In this document: piece by piece, positions 19,303 to 26,604 of the stretch | Position numbering within the stretch: the stretch's first letter is position 1 | Layout of the letters: the number at the start of each line of letters is the position of its first letter | Assembly (NCBI RefSeq): GCF_009865135.1 | Contig: NZ_WWGH01000001.1 | Coordinates: forward strand, 2,852,001 to 2,916,000 | DNA from: Streptomyces sp. SID8374 | GTDB taxonomy: Bacteria; Actinomycetota; Actinomycetes; Streptomycetales; Streptomycetaceae | Direction: 5' to 3' | Length of the DNA: 64,000 nucleotides | The notes under the pieces: generated by a model | The model's database searches: none | Told to the model about the DNA's origin: nothing | Seen by the model: only the letters and a program-made list of their open reading frames with translations | Position numbers and translations under genes: made by a program

Positions 19303-20231
19303 GCAGCAGCGGCATCCAGCAGATCCACGACGTGGGGGCGAAGGCCCTGGGCTGGCTGTACGAGCACCGCGAAGGGTTCCGGCTGGAGGCCGACCCGTCC
19401 CCGGAGGCGGGGATGCTGGACCGGTTCAAGCCGCTGGGCGAGCTGGCGCTGATCGGGAAGGTCATCTTCCGCGAGGGCGTGGCGGGTTCGCAGCAGTCCT
19501 CGCTCGCGCACAAGCTCCTGGACCACGCCTGGCACGAGCTGCTGGGCTCCGGGGCGCGGCTGCTGGAGGGCCAGCGGCGCGAACCGCTCTCGCCGGTGCC
19601 GCTGGAGGTCTACGTACCGTTCCGGGAGCTGGGCTACCGGCAGCCGGACCTGGAGTCCGCGATCCGCCTCAACCACCGCCTGGCCAGCTGGGCGGCGCTG
19701 GAGGTGCTGCCGGTGCGGCGGCTGGGGCTGAGCGCGATCGAGAGGCGGTTCGGGGCGGAGCCGAGCGTTCCGGAGACGGCGGCGCTGGCGCACACCTGGC
19801 TGGCTCGGCGGCCCGAACCGTGGACGGTCGAGGGCCACATCGGCTACGACATCACGCACACGGTCTTCCACCTCACCGACTGGGGCGAGAAACCGGCCGG
19901 GCTGCCCGCCGACATCGCGGAGTATCTGGAGCTGTGGCTGCCGGTCTGGCTGGACGACTGGCTGGACCTGAAGCGCTGGGACCTGCTGGGCGAACTGCTG
20001 GTCGTGGACGCGTGCCTGCCCTCCCCGACGCTGGACGCGGCGGCCTGGGCGGGCTTCGCGCAGGCGCAGCAGCCGGACGGGGCGATGCCGGTGGTGGGCG
20101 AGATGCCGGAAGGGGACGAGGAGTCGGTGTTCGACCTGGTCTACCACCCGACGCTGGTCGCCGCGTTCGCCTCGGCGCTGGCGATGAGCCGGGCCCTGTC
20201 GGACCTGAGCGCCGCACCGGCTCCGGCATGA
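19299..20231 (+). CDS. DUF6895-like protein, paralog B
   Basis: A 310-residue paralog of the preceding protein without its disordered N-terminus. Shared blocks appear in the same order: FKPLGELALI (paralog A: LKPLGELAQL), EPWTVEGHIGYD, THTVFHLTDWG, LPVWLDDWLDL...WDLLGELLVV and VYHPTLVAAFASAL. Retention of both copies side by side suggests a heteromeric pair or two specificities. The ATG at 19299 lies inside the stop of paralog A, and its TGA overlaps the hydrolase ATG. No signal peptide. Function unknown. Confidence 0.7.
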   Translation: MSSSGIQQIHDVGAKALGWLYEHREGFRLEADPSPEAGMLDRFKPLGELALIGKVIFREGVAGSQQSSLAHKLLDHAWHELLGSGARLLEGQRREPLSPVPLEVYVPFRELGYRQPDLESAIRLNHRLASWAALEVLPVRRLGLSAIERRFGAEPSVPETAALAHTWLARRPEPWTVEGHIGYDITHTVFHLTDWGEKPAGLPADIAEYLELWLPVWLDDWLDLKRWDLLGELLVVDACLPSPTLDAAAWAGFAQAQQPDGAMPVVGEMPEGDEESVFDLVYHPTLVAAFASALAMSRALSDLSAAPAPA

Positions 20232-21292
20232 CGGACGTGACGGCACCCCCGGTGACGGCCCCTGACTCCTCGGCCACCACGGCCCGCCTCCTCGCCGAGG
20301 CGGCCGGACGGATCGACGCCCCGGACGTGGTGCTCGCGATGAGCCGGGGCGGGGTGCGCACGGTCCACACGGGCGGCAGCGCGGAGCCGGGCCCGGTCCC
20401 CCGGGAGCGCCTGCACTACGAACTGGGCTCGGCGTCGAAGCCGTTCGCGGGGCTGCTGCTGGCCCGGCTGGTGGCGCAGGGCAGGGTGCGGTACGAGGAC
20501 CGGGCGGCGGACCTGCTGGCCCCGGGCCTCCCGGTGCACCCGGCGGTGCGCCGGATCACCCTGCGCCATCTGCTCACCCACACCTCGGGGCTGCCGGGCC
20601 TGCCCGCCGACTTCTACCCGCAGGCGGTGCCGCGCTGGTCGACGGACCCGTACGGCAACTACCCGGCGGACCGGGTGGTCCGCGCCTTCCTCCGCGCCCG
20701 CCCGCGCCACCGCCCCGGCACCCGCTGGCACTACTCGAACTTCGCGGTCTCCGTCCTCGGCCACACCCTGGCGGCCGCCACCGGAACCCCGTGGGAGGTG
20801 CTGCTGCACCAGCAGGTACTGGCCCCGCTGGGCCTGGAGGCCACGCTGCTGCGCCCGGGCCCGGAGGGCACCGTCGCGACGGGCCACCGCCGCGACGGAA
20901 CCCCGCTGCCCGCCCTGGACACGGGGGGCTTCACGGCGGCGGGGGCGCTGCGGTCGTCACCGCTGGACCTGCTGGCGTTCCTGGAGGCGCATGTGGGGGG
21001 CGCCTCGGGCTCCCCGACCGACCCCTCACTGGCCGCCGCGCTCACCGAGGTGACCCGCCCGGTGCTGCGGCGGGGCCGGCGCCACGCACACACCCACACG
21101 CTGACGTGGTTCCAGCACCCGACCCCGTACGGCCCGGTCCTCTTCCACGCGGGAGCGACCCTCGGCCAGCAGGCGTTCCTCGGGTTCCGCCCCGGGACGG
21201 GTCTGGCGGTGGCGGCGACGGCGACGCGGCGGGTGCACCGGGCGGACACGTTCGTGGCGACGGCGTACGGATTGCTGACGGAAACGCCGTAG
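20228..21292 (+). CDS. Serine hydrolase, class C beta-lactamase/PBP4* fold
   Basis: A 354-residue serine hydrolase. The nucleophile motif is SASK in YELGSASKPFAG (Ser-x-x-Lys); the second motif is YSNF (Tyr-x-Asn) and the third is HAGATLG in place of KTG. No signal peptide is visible, so it is probably cytoplasmic. This fold includes beta-lactamases, D-aminopeptidases, esterases and penicillin-binding-type peptide cyclases. As the last gene of the overlapping peptide operon it could trim, hydrolyse or cyclise a product; that is inference. It ends 15 bases before the convergent rsmI stop. Confidence 0.82.
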   Translation: MTDVTAPPVTAPDSSATTARLLAEAAGRIDAPDVVLAMSRGGVRTVHTGGSAEPGPVPRERLHYELGSASKPFAGLLLARLVAQGRVRYEDRAADLLAPGLPVHPAVRRITLRHLLTHTSGLPGLPADFYPQAVPRWSTDPYGNYPADRVVRAFLRARPRHRPGTRWHYSNFAVSVLGHTLAAATGTPWEVLLHQQVLAPLGLEATLLRPGPEGTVATGHRRDGTPLPALDTGGFTAAGALRSSPLDLLAFLEAHVGGASGSPTDPSLAAALTEVTRPVLRRGRRHAHTHTLTWFQHPTPYGPVLFHAGATLGQQAFLGFRPGTGLAVAATATRRVHRADTFVATAYGLLTETP

Positions 21293-21307
21293 GCGCTGCC
21301 GTACGTA

Positions 21308-22189
21308 CTAAGGCTTCTGCACGGCCTTCTCGGCGTTCTTGGCGGCCACCACCGCGTCGAACACCTCCCGCTTGGGCACCCCGGCCGCGGCGGCGACGGC
21401 GGCGATGGCCTCCTTGCGCCGCTCCCCCGCCTCCTCCCGCACGCGCACGCGCCGTACGAGCTCCTCTGCGTCCAGGCCCTCGTCGCCGGAGTCGGAGGCG
21501 CCTTCGACCACGACGGTGATCTCGCCCCGCACCCCGTCCTCCGCCCACACGGCCAGCTCGCCGAGCGGACCGCGCTTGACCTCCTCGTACGTCTTGGTCA
21601 GCTCACGGCAGACGGCGGCGCGCCGCTCGGCACCGAAGACCTCGGCCATGGCGGCGAGGGTGTCGTCAAGCCGGTGCGGGGCTTCGAAGAAGACCATGGT
21701 GCGCCGCTCGTCGGCGTTCTCGCGGAGCTTGGAGAGCCGCTCACCGGCCTTGCGCGGCAGGAAGCCCTCGAAGCAGAAGCGGTCGACGGGCAGCCCGGAG
21801 AGGGCGAGGGCGGTCAGCACGGCGGACGGCCCCGGCACGGCGGTGACACGGATGTCACGCTCCACGGCGGCGGCGACGAGCCGGTAGCCGGGGTCGGAGA
21901 CGGACGGCATACCGGCGTCCGTGACAAGAAGCACCCGGGCTCCACCGACGAGAGCTTCCACCAGCTCAGGGGTACGGGCGGACTCGTTCCCCTCGAAGTA
22001 GGAGACGACACGCCCCGAGGTGTGGATGCCGAGCGCCTGGGTGAGCCTGCGCAGCCGCCGGGTGTCCTCGGCGGCGACGACGTCGGCCCGCTCCAGTTCG
22101 GCGGCCAGGCGTGGCGGGGCGTCCGCCACGTCACCGATGGGGGTCCCTGCGAGCACGAGCGTTCCAGTCGTTCCAGTCACATCAGCCAT
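21308..22189 (-). CDS. rsmI: 16S rRNA (cytidine1402-2'-O)-methyltransferase
   Basis: A 293-residue tetrapyrrole-methylase-fold enzyme that 2'-O-methylates C1402 in the 16S decoding centre. Signatures are VLAGTPIGDVADA at the N-terminus, AAEDTRRLRRL, VTDAGMPSVSDPG and GFLPRK. ATG at 22189 (MADVTGTTG) is chosen; the open frame extends further upstream into the promoter of the divergent pmt gene. Only 53 bases separate the two starts. Confidence 0.93.
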   Translation of the reverse strand: MADVTGTTGTLVLAGTPIGDVADAPPRLAAELERADVVAAEDTRRLRRLTQALGIHTSGRVVSYFEGNESARTPELVEALVGGARVLLVTDAGMPSVSDPGYRLVAAAVERDIRVTAVPGPSAVLTALALSGLPVDRFCFEGFLPRKAGERLSKLRENADERRTMVFFEAPHRLDDTLAAMAEVFGAERRAAVCRELTKTYEEVKRGPLGELAVWAEDGVRGEITVVVEGASDSGDEGLDAEELVRRVRVREEAGERRKEAIAAVAAAAGVPKREVFDAVVAAKNAEKAVQKP

Positions 22190-22242
22190 CCTCGCAGCAC
22201 GGGCAGCACCCTTCGCACAGATGCGTTCCCTACGATGGCGCG

Positions 22243-24009
22243 GTGACGAGTACCGCACCCGAGACCCAGCGGGGCCAAGACGCCGGGGACCCGCTCGGCG
22301 AACAGCCGACCTCCTGGCAACGGCGCCTGCGCCGCTTCGGCCATGTCCCGCGCCCGGAGACCTCTCTGCGCGACCGGCTGGACCCGCCGTACACCCAACC
22401 GGGACGGCAGGTGTGGTCGGTGCTCGCGATCCCGCCGCATGTCGCGGACCGCCTGGTGCGCTGGTCGGCCTGGGGCGGCCCGCTCCTCGTGACGCTCGTC
22501 GCGGGCCTGCTCCGCTTCTGGAAGCTGGACCAGCCGCACGCGGTGATATTCGACGAGACGTATTACGCGAAGGACGCGTGGGCGCTGGTCAACCAGGGGT
22601 ACGAGGGTTCGTGGCCCAAGGACGTCGACAAGCAGATCCTGAACGACCCGTCCTCCGTCCCGATCCCGACCGACCCGGGCTATGTGGTGCACCCGCCGGT
22701 GGGCAAGTGGATCATCGGGTTCGGTGAGCAGCTGTTCGGCTTCACGCCGTTCGGCTGGCGGTTCATGGTGGCGGTGCTCGGCACGGTTTCGGTGCTCCTG
22801 CTCTGCCGGATCGGCCGGCGGCTGTTCCGGTCGACGTTCCTGGGGTGCCTGGCGGGGCTGCTGCTCGCGGTGGACGGGCTGCACTTCGTGATGAGCCGGA
22901 CCGCGCTGCTGGACCTGATCGTGATGTTCTTCGTGCTGGCGGCGTTCGGCTGCCTGGTGGTGGACCGGGACCGCGCCCGCCAACGCCTGGCCGCCGCACT
23001 GCCGGTGGACGAGGACGGGGTGCTGCGCCCGGACGCCCGGATCGCGGAGACCTTGCGGCTGGGCTGGCGGCCGTGGCGGCTGGCGGCGGGCGTGATGCTG
23101 GGCCTGGCGTTCGCGACGAAGTGGAACGGCCTTTACGTGCTGGCCGCGTTCGGGCTGATGACGGTGTTGTGGGACGTGGGCGCGCGCCGCACGGCAGGCG
23201 CGGCGAAGCCGCACCTGGCGGTGCTGCGCCGGGACCTGGTCCCCGCCTTCGTCTCCACGGTCCCGGTCGCGATCGTCACGTACCTCGTGTCCTGGACGGG
23301 CTGGATCGTCACGGACAAGGGCTACTACCGCAACTGGGCGGCCACGGAAGGCAAGGGCTCCTCCTGGAGCTGGCTCCCGGACTGGCTGCGGAGCCTGTGG
23401 CACTACGAGAACCAGGTGTACGACTTCCACGTCGGCCTGACCTCGGGCCACACGTACGAGTCGAACCCCTGGAGCTGGCTGGTCCTGGGCCGCCCCGTCT
23501 CGTACTTCTACGAGGAGCAGACGGGCTGCAAGGAGTCCTCGACGGGCAAGTGCGCCGCCGAGGTCCTGGCCATCGGCACCCCGCTGCTCTGGTGGCTGGC
23601 GTGCTTCGCCCTCGCGTACGTGGTGTGGCGCTGGCTCTTCCGCCGCGACTGGCGGGCCGGCGCGATCGCGTGCGGCGTGGCGGCGGGCTGGCTGCCCTGG
23701 TTCTTCTACCAGGAGCGCACGATCTTCCTGTTCTACGCGGTGGTGTTCGTCCCGTTCCTCTGCCTGGCGGTCACGATGATGCTGGGCGCGATCGTGGGCC
23801 CGGCAGCGGGCAAGGGCACCCGCGCGGAGCTGGGCCTGACGGCCAACGACCCGACAGGCGAACGCCGCCGCACCCTGGGCGCGATCGCGGCGGGCGTGCT
23901 GGTGCTCCTGATCATCTGGAACTTCATCTACTTCTGGCCGCTGTACACGGGGACTTCGATCCCGGAGGACCTGTGGCGGGACCGGATGTGGCTGGACACG
24001 TGGGTGTAG
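22243..24009 (+). CDS. pmt: Polyprenyl-phosphate-mannose protein O-mannosyltransferase
   Basis: A 588-residue GT39 (PMT) integral membrane enzyme that transfers mannose from polyprenyl-phosphate-mannose to Ser/Thr of exported proteins. The catalytic Asp-Glu lies in the first extracytoplasmic loop (VIFDETYYAKDAW, D104/E105). About ten further hydrophobic segments follow, with the conserved loop around NPWSWLVLGRPVSYFYEE. In S. coelicolor the corresponding gene (SCO3154, recalled) is needed for phage phiC31 infection and affects cell-wall antibiotic sensitivity. The GTG start at 22243 gives the typical length. It is divergent from rsmI. Confidence 0.93.
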   Translation: MTSTAPETQRGQDAGDPLGEQPTSWQRRLRRFGHVPRPETSLRDRLDPPYTQPGRQVWSVLAIPPHVADRLVRWSAWGGPLLVTLVAGLLRFWKLDQPHAVIFDETYYAKDAWALVNQGYEGSWPKDVDKQILNDPSSVPIPTDPGYVVHPPVGKWIIGFGEQLFGFTPFGWRFMVAVLGTVSVLLLCRIGRRLFRSTFLGCLAGLLLAVDGLHFVMSRTALLDLIVMFFVLAAFGCLVVDRDRARQRLAAALPVDEDGVLRPDARIAETLRLGWRPWRLAAGVMLGLAFATKWNGLYVLAAFGLMTVLWDVGARRTAGAAKPHLAVLRRDLVPAFVSTVPVAIVTYLVSWTGWIVTDKGYYRNWAATEGKGSSWSWLPDWLRSLWHYENQVYDFHVGLTSGHTYESNPWSWLVLGRPVSYFYEEQTGCKESSTGKCAAEVLAIGTPLLWWLACFALAYVVWRWLFRRDWRAGAIACGVAAGWLPWFFYQERTIFLFYAVVFVPFLCLAVTMMLGAIVGPAAGKGTRAELGLTANDPTGERRRTLGAIAAGVLVLLIIWNFIYFWPLYTGTSIPEDLWRDRMWLDTWV

Positions 24010-24230
24010 GCGGGCGATGCGGGGAACGAGCCCAGGTCAGGCGCCGGAGGTAACGATTCCGATTCGGAAGGTTCAAAAGGTGGCCGCGATGGGCACCAAG
24101 CGGCCCTCTCTTCATACTATCTCCACGTGCTCACAGGGCACTTGAGACTGTGTTCGCGACTCTCCCACCACGTATCTCGTGTGGCGCATCTGACGCGCCT
24201 TAAGGATGAGCCGCACCGGAGGGGACTTCT
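24010..24230 (+). promoter_or_regulatory. Promoter and leader of the thioester surface protein
   Basis: A 221-base region with less G+C than its flanks. CATACTATCT (about 24113-24122) is a possible -10 element; no convincing -35 is paired with it. Further down, GGCGC and GCGCC flank 7 bases just before TTAAGG. A very strong ribosome binding site, GGAGGGG (24218-24224), is 6 bases before the GTG. Confidence 0.45.
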
Positions 24231-25736
24231 GTGTTGACAACCTTTTCAGCTTCCGCGACCCGGCGGGGCACCGCCGGCCGCCGGATAGCCACAACGGCGG
24301 CCACGGTGGGCCTGTTGGTCCTGGGCTCGCTGGCCGGGGCCGGCAGCGCCTCGGCCGATGGTGACGACGTCCATCACCAGGGTGGCGCGGTTGCCACTCT
24401 GGACGGGTTGAAGACGTTCGACTCGGCCCGTATCCACACCGGGAACGGCAAGACCCAGAGCGTCTCCGCGGGTCTGTTCGAGATGAACGTCCAGGGCGGT
24501 GGCCGACTGCAGACGTACTGCATCGACATCCACAACCCGACCCAGAAGAAGGCGAAGTACCTCGAAACCCCCTGGGGTCAGACCTCGCTCGGCTCCAACA
24601 AGGACGCCGGGAAGATCCTCTGGATCCTCCGGAACTCCTACCCGCAGGCCGGCGACCTGAACGCGCTCGCCCAGAAGGCGGGGGCCGGAAAGCTGACCCC
24701 CCAGACGGCCGCTGCCGGTACCCAGGTCGCCATCTGGCGGTTCTCCGACGGGGCGAAGGTCGAGGCGAAGAACGCGCAGGCCGAGAAGCTCGCGGACTGG
24801 CTCGAGGCGCAGGCCCAGAACCTCCAGGAGCCGAAGACCTCCCTGACGCTGGGCCCGAACGCGGTGTCCGGCAAGTCGGGCGAGAAGCTCGGCCCGGTGA
24901 CGGTGCACACCGACGCCGACAAGGTCTCCGTCACCGCCGACGCCGGCGTCGCCGCAGGCGTCAAGGTGACCGACAAGGACGGCCAGCCCGTCACGTCGGC
25001 CGTCAACGGCACCGAGCTGTACTTCGACGTGCCCGCGGGCACCTCCGACGGCACCGCCTCGCTCACGGCCAAGACGACCACGCAGGTTCCGGTCGGCCGG
25101 GCCTTCGCGAGCGCCAGCAAGAGCCAGACGCAGATCCTCGCCGGCTCCACCGAGTCCACGGTCACCGCGACCGCGACCGCGAACTGGGCCAAGAAGGGCG
25201 CCATCCCGTCGGTCACCGCGGAGAAGAACTGCACCGCGGGCGGCATCGACGTCAAGGTCAGCAACGCCGGTGACTCCGACTTCACCTTCGAGCTGGCCGG
25301 TGCCGAGCACACGGTCGCCGGTGGCGACAGCAAGACCGTGACCGTCCCGGTGGGTGAGGACGAGGCGTACGACATCACCGTCACCGGTCCGAACGGCTTC
25401 TCGGAGCGCTTCCAGGGCGTCCTGGACTGCGAGACCCAGGGCACCCCTCCCCCCGGCACGAGCGGTGGTGGCGAGACCCCGCCGGCCACCCCGAGCCCCA
25501 GCCCGTCCGAGGACACGGCCGGCGGCACCACGGGCGACACGACCGGTGGCACCACCGGTGAGACGACCGGCGACACCACCGGCGGCACGACCGGCACCAC
25601 CACGGGCGGCGGTGACCTCGCGGTGACCGGCAGCTCCAGCGCCACGCCGATGATCGCGGGTATCGCGGTGGTCCTCGTCGCCGCGGGCGGCGCGGCGATG
25701 TTCTTCCTGCGCAGGAAGAAGGCCGCGGGTCAGTGA
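24231..25736 (+). CDS. Thioester-domain (TQXA) surface protein with LAVTG sortase signal
   Basis: A 501-residue secreted wall protein. The signal peptide ends near ASA-DGDD (about 42). A thioester domain follows, with Cys97 (YCIDIHNPT) and Gln165 (GTQVAIWRF), the pair that makes an internal Cys-Gln thioester able to bond covalently to host or environmental molecules. Then come Ig-like stalk modules, a Thr/Gly repeat region (about 425-460, TTGGTTGDT-type) likely to be O-mannosylated, and the sorting signal LAVTG (463-467), membrane span and RRKK. LAxTG is the substrate of class E sortases. The start is GTG with a strong Shine-Dalgarno. It lies 221 bases downstream of pmt. Confidence 0.9.
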   Translation: MLTTFSASATRRGTAGRRIATTAATVGLLVLGSLAGAGSASADGDDVHHQGGAVATLDGLKTFDSARIHTGNGKTQSVSAGLFEMNVQGGGRLQTYCIDIHNPTQKKAKYLETPWGQTSLGSNKDAGKILWILRNSYPQAGDLNALAQKAGAGKLTPQTAAAGTQVAIWRFSDGAKVEAKNAQAEKLADWLEAQAQNLQEPKTSLTLGPNAVSGKSGEKLGPVTVHTDADKVSVTADAGVAAGVKVTDKDGQPVTSAVNGTELYFDVPAGTSDGTASLTAKTTTQVPVGRAFASASKSQTQILAGSTESTVTATATANWAKKGAIPSVTAEKNCTAGGIDVKVSNAGDSDFTFELAGAEHTVAGGDSKTVTVPVGEDEAYDITVTGPNGFSERFQGVLDCETQGTPPPGTSGGGETPPATPSPSPSEDTAGGTTGDTTGGTTGETTGDTTGGTTGTTTGGGDLAVTGSSSATPMIAGIAVVLVAAGGAAMFFLRRKKAAGQ

Positions 25737-25757
25737 CTCGCAAGTAGGTGACAGACG

Positions 25758-25794
25758 GACGGGCCCGGCACGCGGAAAGCGCGCCGGGCCCGTC
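25758..25794 (+). terminator. Terminator of the surface protein gene
   Basis: GACGGGCCCGGC (25758-25769) pairs perfectly with GCCGGGCCCGTC (25783-25794), 21 bases after the stop. Confidence 0.8.
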
Positions 25795-25842
25795 TCGCGA
25801 TACGGGAGCCTCCTGCACGTAATACGCGGGAGCTCCGAAAAG

Positions 25843-25884
25843 TGCGGGCGGGCCGCGACGACAATTCGTCGCGGCCCGCCCGCA
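25843..25884. terminator. Long perfect hairpin between convergent genes
   Basis: A perfect 19-bp stem (25843-25861 with 25866-25884) with a CAAT tetraloop. It lies between the surface gene and the convergent small membrane gene and probably terminates both strands. Confidence 0.75.
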
Positions 25885-25973
25885 TGCACAGGTGTCCGTC
25901 GGTTCGACGGAATTCCTGGCTTCCTCTGACGCCAAAGGTGACTCCGAAGTGGCTCCGGAGGTCAACTCCGGGG

Positions 25974-26129
25974 TTAGAAGAAGTGCTTGCGCCCACCGAC
26001 CGCGCGGCCGGTCGCACCCAGGATCCACAGGATGACGCCCACGACGATGAGAATACTGCCGATCGTCGTCAGCAGGCCCATGCCAACAAGCAGGCCGATA
26101 ATAAGCAGAAGAAGTCCAAGGAGGATCAT
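25974..26129 (-). CDS. 51-residue two-helix membrane protein, DUF6131-like
   Basis: A very short hydrophobic protein. Residues 2-20 (ILLGLLLLIIGLLVGMGLL) and about 22-39 (TIGSILIVVGVILWILG) form two membrane segments, and the tail GRAVGGRKHFF is basic. The pattern is that of the small Streptomyces membrane proteins I know as DUF6131. The start is the ATG at 26129 with GGGAA about 6 bases upstream; the stop is TAA, rare in this genome. A role is not known. The gene is bordered by a long hairpin downstream and a 475-base non-coding region upstream. Confidence 0.75.
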   Translation of the reverse strand: MILLGLLLLIIGLLVGMGLLTTIGSILIVVGVILWILGATGRAVGGRKHFF

Positions 26130-26604
26130 TTTCAGTTCCCATCGTCAAGTCCGGTTTTCAGGCGCTTGCACGCCTGCACTTCACAACGGCCTCAGTTCAC
26201 CCCACCGGTATGTCCCGGCTCCGAATGGTCGCCAGGACCTCGTTGCGTTGGTCCTAGTGCCCGGCAATTCCCCGTTCACTCACCCCGACGAAAATTTGTT
26301 CCCAGGCCGCCCGTGAGCCCTTATCGATCATGCCGCGCCCCTCGGCTCACGCCGGGGTCGCGGGCCCCCGCCGCCCGCCGCCGCCCACCGGCAGGCCCGC
26401 GATCACCGCCCGGCCGCCCGCCTCCCCGCCGCCTGCTTCCGGCAGCGGAGGTCCAGGTCGCGCGGACATATCCGGAGAGCGGTTTCCAGCCGAGCGTTCC
26501 GGTCCGGTAACGACGCCCTCACCGGGGGCGACAACCCTTTAGGGTTCCTCACAGTTGTCCCTTGAACGCGTTCAAGGGCACTCCTGGGGAGGGGGACTGC
26601 ACAG
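26130..26604. promoter_or_regulatory. Divergent non-coding region upstream of the PBP gene
   Basis: A 475-base region with no supportable gene. It must hold the promoter of the small membrane gene (minus) and of the PBP (plus). Near the PBP are AACCC/GGGTT arms around TTTA (26533-26546) and the 20-bp palindrome listed separately. Positions 26340-26440 are extremely C-rich with no visible motif. Confidence 0.5.
26559..26578. promoter_or_regulatory. Perfect 20-bp palindrome before the PBP gene
   Basis: CCCTTGAACGCGTTCAAGGG is fully self-complementary and lies 26 bases upstream of the PBP ATG. Having no loop, it fits a dimeric repressor or activator site better than a terminator. GGGGAGGGGG (ribosome binding site) follows. 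Confidence 0.65.
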
